From Microvelia longipes (taxonomy: Eukaryota > Arthropoda > Insecta > Hemiptera > Veliidae), in NCBI GenBank assembly GCA_018340805.1, contig JACMZG010000008.1, positions 80,756,444 through 80,820,443 of the forward strand: a stretch of DNA of 64,000 bases, given 5' to 3'. The translations under genes were made by a program, and so were the position numbers. Shown here piece by piece: positions 50,626 through 61,673 of the stretch (positions within the stretch are counted from its first letter, which is position 1; every line of letters starts with the position of its first letter). The notes under the pieces are model-generated. The model made no database searches, was not told where the DNA came from, and was given only the letters and a program-made list of their open reading frames with translations.

Positions 50626-53600
50626 TTTAGCTAACGTAAATATTTACATAGGGTAAAAAATTAGTCAAACTCTATAAAGAAAATAAAAATTAAAAATGTA
50701 TAATTTAAAAAAAAATGTTATATGAAAATCTAGATTTTTTATAGATTTTTAAATATAATTATTATATTCATAATTTATATCATAAATGTTATATATTTTT
50801 AAAATATACTTTAAATTTAACTTATTAATGTTTCAAAAGTTTTTTTGAGTACTCAAAGCTAGGGTTAGGGGTTCGTAAGTCGAACGAATTCTCCTTTAAA
50901 TGGATGCAACAAATTAAAATTTAATTTAATTATTTCTTTATCTCTAATTTAATTTTTGCTTATTATGAAGCAAAAACATCCAATTAAAATGTAATGTTAG
51001 TATTTTTTTTTAAGTTTAAGTGTGTGTCATGTTTTAAGGGGGATTCAGACAAAATTCAGAAAATAAAATAAAAATGTTTTTAAACTCAGTTGCTGTTGGT
51101 GTCAGTAAATATTTCATGCTCTCTTCAAATTAAAAATAATATCGAAACAGTTAAGAGGGTTAAAATTAGGGCTGAAAGAGAGAAATATGTGTATGTATTA
51201 TAAAACATAAATTCGAGAGATATAAATGTATGTGAGAGAGAAAGAGAGATTAAGAATGTATAAATTTGTGCGAATACAATTAATGCGGGAGTGAGTGAGA
51301 AAAGAGAATATATGTATTAAAAATAATTTGACGGTGAAGTGGGCGATAGACTAAACATGGAGAGCACGCAGTGTTTTGCATATTTATAATGCTTGACGCT
51401 AGTCCCGACCACTTCTACCTCTATATACCTCGCTAGGGAAGAAAAAAAATGTTATGAGAAACAAAAGCGTGGACCTTACTGTTGTTGGGGTTGAAAAATT
51501 CAATTTGCCTTCACGTTAAAATAATTGATAAAGCCTACTGCGGAGTTTAGTTGTTTGTTACCCTTGAAAATCGGTTTAAACAAATCAAGTTTTCCCTACC
51601 TTTGATATACCCCTTCCTTGGGAAAAGCTCACATATTACACAGGATGTGGGGATCCTTCAAAAAGGATAAAGTATAATTTGATACGTGTAATCCGGGACA
51701 TATCTTACACCCTTTAGTACGTCCACTAGGGCCATCATTCAGTAATGAAAAACTTTTTCACGAAAAAAATAGGGTGGATTGGCACGTTCCAACAAAAGGG
51801 AAAATCTCTGCAGGGATTTAAAACAAAAATAACAAATCTGTAAAAAAAACTGTGTTGTCCCGAAACAAAATCATGTAAAATGTAACCAGATGGGTTTTTT
51901 TATTATTATTAACACGTATTCTTTTTACAGTTACGTATTCTCAAAAAATAATATAGCCGATCCCTATACGTACAAATCTTGGTGTTGAAGTTTTTATTCG
52001 TATCTGGAAACAAAAGGATCTATTTTATGATTAACCGAATTAATAAGAACCTTATTTTTCATCACCCTTCAGGTAAAGTCTGATTCAAGAAATTTTGTAT
52101 GTTTTATCAGTAAATAAATACATTTTAGTATAATTTATTGCTTATATATTAATATTAATTATGATAGAATTGAATTATTATTAGAATAGTTTAATTGAAA
52201 TGCATGAATTATATTTTTTTTTTCATTTACAAAAAAAAATTGTTTTTATTAATTTTTTTATTAATTCTTAGCAAAAATATCTGTATTTGATAATTATAGC
52301 ACGTTATATAGTTTTTTACACAATATAATTTGACATAAAATATTTATGACAATTTTGCTCGTCTACTAAATAAATATATTAAATAAAATGACAGTAAAGA
52401 TAAAAGTAGATATCCTGTTAATTTAACAGTCTTTGTGGTAGTAAAAACTGGAGTAAAGACACAATAATTACAATTGGTGATTAAATATACAATTGGAGAT
52501 GTCCTAAAGACTAAGGCCTGTTTCTGAAAACTGTTGAAATCTCATATTAGTTGAAATCATTTTTGCAAGTTTTTTTCATGAGATGATGCATGATCTCCCA
52601 ATAAATCTCCTATGTTTCAACTTTCTTTTTAGAAACAATTGAGTTAACTTTAAATTGTATTTGGAAACTTCGATTCCCAAATTAAAGTTGCTCTTAATTT
52701 GTTTTTATCTAAGTTTCCAATCTTTATGAGATTCTAATAAAATTTAAAAAATTCCGTAACGTAATTTCAAAATGTCTAGAAAAAAGGTTCTTAATTGTTT
52801 GAATTAATTATTCTATGATGAGACTGAACTCCTTGGTGTATCGTATTATTAAATCATTTTAATTTGTTAGTAAAATAATTGAACATTAATGATGTTGGGA
52901 ATTGGGAATACTCATCAATCTTATAGTTATCAAACACCATTCAATCATCTACACTTGATTTATTTGGGTGTATAAAACATCTTTGTGTATGATTCTGTTA
53001 AATCTCGATTTAATATTGTATTAGATATTGAATTTAAGTATTCCAGATGGTTTCCTCATTGTTTCCCTACGGACTGTCCGCGGTAGATTTGTTTTCTCTC
53101 GATAGGAAGGGTAGTGCCTGTATCATGGCAAGTTGTTTCTAGTGTGCTGGTAAAGGCCACATCTGTTACCCCTAAGGTTTTATGCTGATATACCCTTTAT
53201 ATCTTCAGTTCGGTATTAAGATGAAAACATCTCCGAGGCTGCATTAGGACCCTACCTCTCACCTACCCTTCCTTAATCTTTACGTTGTAATCCTCTTGTA
53301 AAATTAATCGATGAAAGCTACACTTTTAAAAGGGATGGTCAGGATATTATCCCCGCATGATCCTCGTATTTCTTCCAACACAGCAAGGTTTACGAGGGTT
53401 CGGTCTTTAATAAGGATTTTATCAGCATTAATATCATGTGTCCATCATATCTCATGAAACCCTTATTTTTGTTATTCCCCAATTTATCTGAAAACCCAAA
53501 TTGGACCCTCCTTCAAATTGACCTCTACAGTCTAGAAACTCAATTCAAACACGATACTGACCAATCAATTAGTTAACACGATATTTCTCAAATCCCTTTT

Positions 53601-54919
53601 TAATCGAACTTGTCGGAAAAATAGTTGATTAACCTTGTTAGTATAAATTTTCATGAAAATAATTGACAGCTTATAATAATTGATTAACTTTTCCTCTTGC
53701 TTTGGAGAGGTTATAAAACCCTCGTCAATTTCAATTGGAAACTTCAAAACTACTAAGATTTTTTTAGATTATTGAACTGTTTATCTGTACAAGCAACACA
53801 TCTTGTGAGCTAATTAAATTCGTATTCAAAAAACGTATTTTTAGATACTAAATATGACTTACATTTTAGTTTGTCTCTATTTTCGTTATCGTTAAGTTCT
53901 TGACTATAATTAAAATTAAATTCAAAAGTTAATTTTGTCAGGTTTAACTTCTCGTTAAGTTCTTTTGTATTGTTTCAGTAAAAGTCTTATAAAACCTGTC
54001 TCTACCTATGTATCATATAGGAGATGAAATACCTCAAGTAATCCGATACACAAAGTAATTCTTCCCGACTCACAAAGTAATCTTATAATTATTAAGACAA
54101 GATGAAACTTTGTTTCAAAACAATTCGACGATGTATCACACGGAATTTTGAAAAGGAATCAACCTAAATAAAATTTAAAACTTTTACCCCAAAATGTTTT
54201 TGGTTAAAACTTTCCTTTAAACTAACTACCTTTAAAGTATTTCCCAAGAAAGTTTAGTTAGTAAGATAATTCTGCCTGGGCTCTGACCAAGTCCAATACA
54301 CGTAATTACCTAATCAAGTAACTGAAACTTTACGTGAAAACTAAATTTCAAACCTCATGGTAATACAAGATTCCCTGGGAAACTTTTATTAAGAACTCAC
54401 TAAACTTAACTTTAATATAGATTTCCTGAAAACTTAATATACATAAAAGCAGTTAATATTTTCATCTTACTTTTATCCTAATTTTAGACCAAATTTATAC
54501 TTTGAATTATAATTAGCCCTTTAGATTTCAATGTTTTAGGTGCTTTGGGTAAAGTTAATTTTAAAATTGTTGAACCGTGAATTCGTTTGATGGAAATTTA
54601 TTGAAGGATGATGATGCAGTTATAATATTTATTGCTGTTTTCTGTATTTCTTAACTTTAGTACTTCTTATTAAATAGAGCTGTTGTGTCCAATAATTAGG
54701 GATATAAGAATTAGGGATCTCTCCAACTGATGATTATTCATATAATGACATAACCAGCTTTCCATCTTAACTGATCATCATCACTGCCCTAAACAACAGA
54801 GTAAACACAAAATAAAATAAAGTAAGCAATTCTATTTTGGTCGCAGTTCTATTTTTTTCTTTATTTTATATTTGTTTACTTTGTTGGTTAGGCACTGAAA
54901 ATGATTTTTTAAGATTGAA
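50626..54919. other. Long AT-rich stretch, no gene recognised
   Basis: Includes purine-rich GAGAGAGAAAGAGAG near 51,230 and a GC-richer patch at 53,050-53,260 whose minus strand is open for about 45 codons without a known motif. No shared repeats identified. Confidence 0.35.
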
Positions 54920-54922
54920 AGC

Positions 54923-55022
54923 TAGTAGTAGTAACAAGGGTGAGGAGGCATAAGCCAGGCAAACAAGCCACGTCGGGCTCTTTTTGCCAGCCCCGTGCCA
55001 GACCAGCCACCCTAGCTATGAC
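54923..55022 (-). mobile_element. LINE 3'-end fragment (TACTA tail)
   Basis: The plus strand reads TAGTAGTAGTAACAAGGGTG, AGGAGGCATAAGCCAGGCAA, ACAAGCCACGTCGGGCTC, TTTTTGCCAGCCCC, collinear with the LINE 3' end at 31,766-31,850. The coding part is gone. Confidence 0.65.
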
Positions 55023-55162
55023 ATATCTATATTGAAAGCTAGATATGTCATTTTATGAATAATTATCTGTGGAGAGACTTTTTCTTTTATTCTATAGTAC
55101 TTCTTATTACAATGTCCATGTTCATGGGCGTAGCCAGGGTTGCCTTTAGGGGGGGGCCATCA

Positions 55163-55190
55163 TATATATATACATATATCATATACATAT

Positions 55191-55272
<82 letters not shown>
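55163..55272. repeat. (AT)n microsatellite
   Basis: AT tract with a few TAC/ATC interruptions at the left, running into the TA target duplication of the Tigger element. Confidence 0.95.
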
Positions 55273-55274
55273 TA

Positions 55275-56129
55275 CAGTCGGACCTCCATATAACGAACTC
55301 TATACAACGAAAGTCTCTATGTAACGAATTTTTTTATGCTCCCTTGAATTTTGTGTTTAAAAGTGTTTCTATTAACGAAAAAAATTTCTATATATACGAA
55401 CAAAATTTCCAGAAATAAAGATAAAGACAAGACCCGCAAACATTCAAGGAATTGACCAAAACGGCACTTCTGTTTTTCTGTAATTTCCCAGAACAATTAT
55501 TTATTGATTCTCGCCCTGCCTTATCTAATTTTGTGAACTCTTTCGTTACAATTTTCTATGAAATTAGGCTTAACACAGCATAGAACTAAAAATCGTTTAG
55601 TTTTAATTTGGTATTCGGTCTGACCAGTTCGTTTGTGAAACTTTTTATTTGTTTGTAAATCGAGTTTATTAAAATGTCAAAACGGAAATCGCTGTCCCTT
55701 TCTGAAAAAATCAATTTATTAAAAGATTCTGATGATGGAGTCAGAAACAAAGACTTGTCTCTGAAGTATAAAATCGCTCCTAGTTCTATATCAACAATTT
55801 TAAAAAATCGGGAATCTATACTTAGGTTATACGAAACGAGGGCGATTTAAAACAAAGTTCTCGAGTATGCAAGTACAAAGACATTAATGACGCAATTTCA
55901 CAGTGGGTGACAATGTTAAGGGACAAAAATATGCCTGTGACAGGACCGCTAATAAAAGAAAAAGCTGCTAAATATGCAACTACGAGATTATTATTCATCC
56001 TGTATATCTATTAAAATATCATAAAATAGTACAGAGTTATTTATTTTTTCAATTTCTATACAACGAAATTTCTATATAACGAATTTTTTTCACTTGAACC
56101 TTTAAGTTCGTTGTATAGAGGTCCGACTG
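55275..56129 (+). mobile_element. Deleted pogo/Tigger-like element
   Basis: 855 bp bounded by CAGTCGGACCTCCATATAAC (left) and a right end that reads as the complement (GAGGTCCGACTG), with TA duplications at 55,273-55,274 and 56,130-56,131. The inner TIR repeats ATAACGAA/TTCGTT. It carries the N-terminal DNA-binding part of a pogo/Tigger transposase but lacks the DDE catalytic domain, so it is an internal-deletion derivative. Confidence 0.88.
55674..56014 (+). pseudogene. Tigger/pogo transposase N-terminus, frameshifted
   Basis: Starts at ATG 55,674. Residues 1-58 (MSKRKSLSLSEKINLL, then NKDLSLKYKIAPSSISTIL) form the CENP-B-type N-terminal helix-turn-helix of pogo-superfamily transposases and end at a stop at 55,848-55,850. 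From about 55,840 another frame continues with a Tc5-type second helix-turn-helix (INDAISQWVTMLRDKNMPV, TGPLIKEKAAKYA) and ends at a stop at 56,012-56,014. One frameshift separates the halves. The roughly 300-residue DDE domain is absent. Confidence 0.82.
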
Positions 56130-56203
<74 letters not shown>

Positions 56204-56205
56204 AG
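56130..56205. repeat. (AT)n-(TG)n microsatellite
   Basis: Short AT run then about 25 TG dinucleotides, immediately right of the Tigger element. Confidence 0.95.
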
Positions 56206-56225
56206 GTTTATGGTTTTTTTAAATG

Positions 56226-56963
56226 ATTCTGGCGCGGTGGTCCGCATTTTGAGGGAATTTCTTTTGGATGCGTGTTTTCGTGCTTAACAACAATTCTGGT
56301 TGGAATGATAATTTTTATAGTTTTTTTTACATTATATAAGTTTACAACTACTGAATAAATAATTTCGGCGCGGTGGTCCGCTGTCGGGCAAATTTAATTT
56401 AGAATGCGTATATCTGTGCTTAAAAACCCATTTCTTGGTTAACGTTCCGGTTCATGCTTTAAAACCTAAGCTGTTACTCAATTGTCAAGCACTGCTCGTA
56501 ACTCATTTTGTCTGTATTTTTCAAAGAAAATGCGCATAATTATCCAGTTACTTATACAAAACTATGCCTCTAAAGTTAGCAGTACGCACTATTATTTGAA
56601 ATAGTTTAAAGCTTAGTTACTTATCTTTAAGCTTAGTCAGTTATCTTTCAAAAGTTTTAGCGCATTTCCTTTGAAAAATACAGACAAAATGAGTTACGAG
56701 CAGAGCTTGACAATTGAGTAACTGCTTAGGTTCTGAAGTATGAACCGGAACCTTAAGCAAGAAATGGGTTGTTAAGCACGGAAACACGAATTCTAAATGA
56801 AATTTGCCCGACAGCGGATCACCGCGCCAGAATTATTTAGTAGTTATATACATATATAATGTAAAAAAAGAATAAAATTAACGTTCCTACCAGGATTGTT
56901 GTTAATCAAGGAAGCACGCATACCAAAGGAAATCTTCCGATATGCGGACCACCACGCCAGAAT
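56226..56963. mobile_element. Foldback family F2, symmetric copy
   Basis: The left arm has two modules starting ATTCTGGCGCGGTGGTCCGC (56,226) and TTTCGGCGCGGTGGTCCGCT (56,363), then CTCGTAACTCATTTTGTCTG. The right arm mirrors this: ATGAGTTACGAGCAGAGCTT (about 56,690), AGCGGATCACCGCGCCAGAA (about 56,814) and ATGCGGACCACCACGCCAGA (about 56,942). Arms are about 300 bp with a 130-bp unpaired centre, so the structure is A-A / A'-A'. Same family as 42,655-43,702. Noncoding. Confidence 0.82.
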
Positions 56964-57029
56964 TATTTTGTAGTTATAAACTTATTTTATGCAAAAAACG
57001 ATAAGAAATATCGTCCCAACCAGGATTTA

Positions 57030-57560
57030 AACCCAGGAGAGAGTTTGAGTAATTGTATCGACTCCGGACCACTGCCATTCAACACACAGGCCCAAAACAC
57101 ATGGAAAACGACTCCCCACTTAAAATATGTTATTTAGGGTTCAAAATTTAGGTTTTCCTGCATTAACCACCGTTTTTTGACTTTATGATCACTTAGAGTG
57201 GCCGTATCGACTTCAGACCAAATTTAATCGATTTGACGCCCAAAAATACATAGAAAACGACACCCTACCCAAAATTTTTTGTTCATCAACCGTAATTTTG
57301 TTTTTCAGTAATTTGTTGTGCTTTTTCGACTTTTTGGTCATTTAGAGTGGTCGTATTGACTTCAGACTGGTTTCATTCGATTCAGTGCCCAAACATACAT
57401 AGAAAACGGCACCCTACTCGAAATTTATTTATTTTTATCGACCTAAATTTTGGTTTCCGGTAATTTACAATGGTTTTTCCGACTTTTTGGTCATTTAGAG
57501 TGGTTGCATTGACTTCGGACCGGTTTTATTTGATTCAGCGTCTCAAAAAACGTATACATT
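57030..57560. repeat. 150-bp tandem array, four units
   Basis: Units carry TTAGAGTGGTCGTATTGACT, TCAGACC...CATAGAAAACG(A/G)CACCCTAC and TTTCCGGTAATTT. The anchor GT(A/C)T(C/T)GACT recurs at about 57,054, 57,206, 57,354 and 57,507. It lies between the foldback and the shared GACTCAGC segment. Confidence 0.8.
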
Positions 57561-57612
57561 GACCTTTTTTGCGGCGAAAAATATTAACCCTGAATTATGC
57601 CGATTTTTTTGA

Positions 57613-57801
57613 ATCTTTTGCTGACTCAGCAAACTGGGTTAATGATGTTACAAAAACCTTGTTTTCAATAGGGTTTGTGTCCTCCCAAAGGTTGATTTTT
57701 GTACCAAGTTTGATTAAAAAATATCTGTTCGAAAGATAGTGTTTTTACAAGAAACTGATGCCTATCCCATTAGCGAATTTTATTCCCAAAGGAAATTCGC
57801 T
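57613..57801. repeat. F2-associated segment with end hairpin
   Basis: GCTGACTCAGCAAACTGGGT...GTCCTCCCAAAGGTTGATTT...GTTCGAAAGATAG is about 90% alike to 43,060-43,190 by eye. It ends in the hairpin AGCGAATTT...AAATTCGCT (57,772-57,801), similar to 6823-6850. This suggests that F2 elements and the hairpin-end element share one terminus. Confidence 0.7.
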
Positions 57802-58140
57802 AAAAAACAAAGCTCTTAGAGGACAAATCAAAACAATTTTTTTTAAATAGTCTTAATGAAAAACAAAAAACAATCCCCTAAAACAAAATTTAAATTTTTA
57901 TTGTCTGAACTGAACTAAATATGGTTTTTATTTAATAATAATAAAACCACAAAGTTAATATGTCGAACTAAAAAAACAAATTTAATTTTTAAGACAAAAG
58001 CTACCTTTAAGCTCTAAATTATTATAAATAAAAATTATAAAATTAATTAATTAATTTTTATAAAATTATTTAGATTAATTTTATAAAAAAATGTTTTCCT
58101 TGCCTGAACCATAGTTTTTATATAATTTTGCAACAACCCT
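57802..58140. other. AT-rich interior of the hAT-like composite
   Basis: No coding or repeat structure beyond A/T runs; it ends in the GC-rich right terminus. Confidence 0.5.
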
Positions 58141-58226
58141 GCTCGGCTAGGGGGGGCCGGGCCCCCCCCCTGGCTACGCCCATGTCCATGTTAAGTCAAT
58201 TATCACGTTTTCCCCTCAACCAATAA

Positions 58227-58372
58227 TCATATCAAAACTGCCTCACAATGTGTAAGTATCAAAACTCCCTCACCATGTGTAAATATCATAACTCCCTCAC
58301 CATGTGTAAGTATCATAACTCCCTCACCATGTGCAAATATCATAACTCCCTCACCCAATGTAAATCTCTAGC
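58227..58372. repeat. 27-bp minisatellite, five units
   Basis: Unit TATCATAACTCCCTCACCAT followed by GTGTAAG, direct tandem with 1-3 changes per unit. Confidence 0.88.
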
Positions 58373-58431
58373 TGGTTTAAATTAAATACATATTATGATC
58401 TTATAAGAATTATTAATTTAGTTTATCTAAT

Positions 58432-58509
58432 AGACTGACCTTTACCACAGGCCTGGGATTCGCATCCCAGGCCATGCTCTCAGTTTCTATAAGATTATTG
58501 TTCAAACTT
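58432..58509 (+). mobile_element. SINE-like fragment cut by the LTR element
   Basis: GACTGACCTTTACCACAGGC, CTGGGATTCGCATCCCAGG then AAGATTATTGTTCAAA matches the head of the SINE-like copy at 41,060. Similarity stops abruptly at about 58,507, just before TGTAACG, as expected if the LTR element inserted here. Confidence 0.5.
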
Positions 58510-59767
58510 TGTAACGAATTTTATTTTAGTTATTCCCGCAATTTGAATTTCAGGGAGATTTGAAATTTGGCGGGCATTATTGTAGGTCTATTTTTAGTTA
58601 TGTAGGTAGTTTTGTAGATTGGCAACCCTGGAGTAACCGACGCTAGGTGCACGTTTTTTAGGGGAGGTTACAGGTTGTTGTGGTGAGAGTCACCAAAAAT
58701 TTAACGTTTATGATTGTTGCTAAATTTTAATAGTTTTAAACACCTTTTGGTGGATGTTTTTGAGTTTGCCACAAAAGTGGATTAGCTAAAAACCTTTATA
58801 CTAGTCAGATCGACTCTACTGATCAAAAACTATAAAAATAAATTTATTTTGTGTTGGTGTTCTTTCCTTCAGCTGATTCGACAAAGTGAGATTTTGTGTG
58901 ATCACCAATTCCGACGGAGTCGCGGATAAATTGTCTAAGTAAAGCTGTTTGGGTTTCTACAGTACAGGTTGGCCTACATTTTCCTATTTACGCCTGGGTT
59001 CAGAAACGGAGTGGAGTAGCCCCGTTCTCTAACCCACCTTCTCATCTCTATCACCACGATCTACGTTTTTTTTTGTTTTATTTTATTATTTTTCTTTTTC
59101 GAGGTTTTATAATTTTTATTTTGTAACGGGTGCCCAGTTAAATGCTAGGACGACAAGAAGACTGTCGTTAGGAGTAATTTTGTAAAGGGGCCCCTAGGAT
59201 CCTATCGTTTTAAGTTTGATTTTATTTTCTTTCTATGGGAATCAGTCTGGGTTTTGTTAACCTTTTTATTACAATATACCGTGTATGGTACCCACTCGCT
59301 CAGTTAGAGGCTTCTCCAAGCACCTACCGGTCAGGTACTCGTCCACTCTCAATTGAGGTCTCAAATTTCAGTTCTTTTTTGTTACTTGCCTACCAGACTG
59401 ATCCCCATCCATATATTTTTCTAATGCAAACTGGGCTTACAATCGACAGCAATTGTAAAGTACCTCAGTATATTTTAGTTAAATTCACTTCTAGTTTCAT
59501 TGTGTTTATAAGATTACCCCCCCCCCATATTTCAGAATCCAACATCATATCAATAACTTACCTAATTCAGGCTTTTAGAGTAAACTGGCCTTATTTTGGC
59601 TCATTACCCTTCAGGTAGCCAAATTTGTTAAGTGTGGTGTTACCCTGTTCTCTTTACCCCCTCCATCTGACTGGTCTCCCCTTTTGCCAGTCATCCTTCC
59701 CCATTCCTTCCTTATCACCTTTACTTACCGTTCTTCCTTTCCCCAGGTAACCTGTTTTAAAAAGGGG
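58510..59767 (+). repeat. Tentative 5' LTR
   Basis: Proposed from the TGTAACG start and the primer-site-like TGGCGC at 59,768. Contains an oligo-C run at 59,518-59,526 and a 127-codon frame (59,235-59,618) without motif. A length of about 1.26 kb is plausible but unproven without the 3' copy. Confidence 0.35.
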
Positions 59768-59780
59768 TGGCGCTCAAAAG
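59768..59780 (+). promoter_or_regulatory. Possible primer-binding site
   Basis: TGGCGCTCAAAAG begins with TGG, as complements of tRNA 3'-CCA ends do, and TGGCGCYCAA resembles the Lys-type site used by some gypsy elements. The similarity ends after ten bases. Confidence 0.3.
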
Positions 59781-61673
59781 ACCGAGAATCTGCATATGCA
59801 TCTCAGATCAAGAGGCAAGGCGAGAAAGACCCATGCCCTTATTGCACACCGACCTGAGCTGGGTATTCAAATTCACTCAGAGTGATCCCCTTATTGGGTG
59901 TTACATAAGAGAATTGCGCCCGTACGTGGAGTTCGAATTGATGATCACGACTTGTCTTTTGTCTGAGAAAAATAAAGAATTTATTGAGTGGGATAGGGTT
60001 TTGTTTTGGTTAGTGATAGTGATACCTGAGCTGATTGTTTTGGTTCGTGGTGACAGTGATAAATATTTTATTATCATTTTATCTATCTACCTATGATATT
60101 TATAGTTCTATATATACTATTCTTAATTATTTACTCATATATTTATTTGATAATTACAATATTTATCACTATCAACCTGAGTGCACTCTCGAGTCACAAA
60201 ACAAATCATCACAGTCATTGCGAACTTTCCTCGTCACTCACGATATCACTTCACTATTGTCACAGATATTAATTTATTCTGGCGTAGAAAAACAGTTAAA
60301 AACTGGATTACAGAGTTTATTTTACGAGAAAAATTAAACTTTTTAGAGAATGGAATGTTAGGTTTGATAACCTTCTTGTTTTTATTAAAAATAATCGATA
60401 CTATCGATCCTTGTATATCGAATCTTTGGATAAATTCTTGTTTAACCTGGTATTGAGAAACTTAAGATGGCGGACAATTTTTCTTATTAATATTTTCATG
60501 ATATTCATGAGCAATCTTCATTCTGACTTTTTAAGGATTTATTGGTCGACTTTAATACTTCTGACTATTTTTGTATATTAATTTACATAAGTTTTATTTT
60601 TGTATTTTACCTGCTGGCACTTATTTTAATTTTCTTGGCCCACGACAATTAGCTATATTATATTATAAGGGTAATATTAAGTTTAGATTGTAAGATAGGT
60701 TGGTACTTTATCAACTTTAATTTAGTTTTCTTGGATGAATGTGGGGGTGTGTATGATTTTAATTTTAAGAATTAGGGCAAGGTGGCTACTGTTTCTAATT
60801 AGATTTTTGGATTTATATTTGATAACTGATAATATTTTTCTATTGTGTTTTACTTCTTTGGTATATAATTTACTTGACACTGTATGGTTATTTTATGGAA
60901 ATGGAATCATTTTAGATAACTATATGAGAAATTATTTTATAATTAGAACTTTACTTATTCTTCAATCCTATTGCTACTTTATCTACTTATCAAATAGATT
61001 TTTTTTAACTTTATGTATATATGTATTAGGACTTATATTTTCTTGTATGCATATCAATAAATGTGCAATCTTTTGTTTTATAATAGTGACCTTTTTGTAT
61101 GAGTATACTTTATACACTATATTGTAAAGTGTTTCCAGTTTACATAATATTTTATTTTATAAATTTTAGTTTGTTTAATACTTGGTATAATATTAAAGAT
61201 TTTTATATTCTTCAGACAGTTTTTGTAGAATTATCCATTTTCTGGTTAGATTTATATCTACCACTGGGGATCAGTTTTACTTTAAGATATTAATTTTAAG
61301 ATTTTTGTTTTGGGTCCCTGCATTTATTAATTTAAATTATTTTCTTAATTCAAATATGCATTTAATTTAATTTAGTTTATTTTTTTTAATTTGTAAACTT
61401 TCTGTGAAATAATATTATTTTTTTAAAGTTGTTTAAACCTTATGTTTGCAATTATTTTTTATTTAAACTTGTAAGTTTACTTAATTATTATTTTTCTCTT
61501 TTTTCCAATTGCAGTTCTGATTTATTTTTACTCTAATTTTCAAGAGAATATCTTCCTGAATTTTTTTTTGTTTTTTTTAATATTATTTTAGAAATTGGTA
61601 TAACATTTTTTTTTAAGTGCCTGTATTATAATTTATTTATTTTAGATTTTTTTTAAATTTTATTTTCTTCAAA
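59781..61673. other. Long T-rich leader of the retrotransposon
   Basis: About 1.9 kb between the proposed primer site and gag. Frames here (59,767-60,096; 60,735-61,127 and others) are hydrophobic and T-driven with no domain. An unusually long leader, or an additional insertion, are both possible. Confidence 0.4.

Larger units (their letters stand above)
55123..58184. mobile_element. hAT-like composite element with 8-bp TSD
   Basis: The terminal inverted repeats CATGGGCGTAGCCAGGG and CCCTGGCTACGCCCATG are perfect over 17 bp and both run into G/C tracts. The direct repeat TCCATGTT flanks at 55,115-55,122 and 58,185-58,192, the 8-bp duplication typical of hAT (also P) transposons. The interior holds no transposase of that class but several other elements: an (AT)n tract, a Tigger derivative (55,275-56,129), a (TG)n tract, a foldback F2 copy, a 150-bp tandem array and a hairpin (57,772-57,801). 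It is a non-autonomous carrier repeatedly invaded. Confidence 0.8.

Noticed and set aside
53050..53260. Minus-strand open stretch of about 45 codons in a GC-richer patch
   Set aside because: No motif recognised and stops close both ends; insufficient to call an exon.
59235..59618. 127-codon frame in the proposed LTR
   Set aside because: No recognisable domain; LTRs are not expected to encode protein and composition explains it.
60735..61127. 130-codon hydrophobic frame that could be a membrane or envelope-like protein
   Set aside because: Located before gag in T-rich sequence, where Phe/Leu/Ile runs are expected; no signal peptide layout or conserved cysteines.
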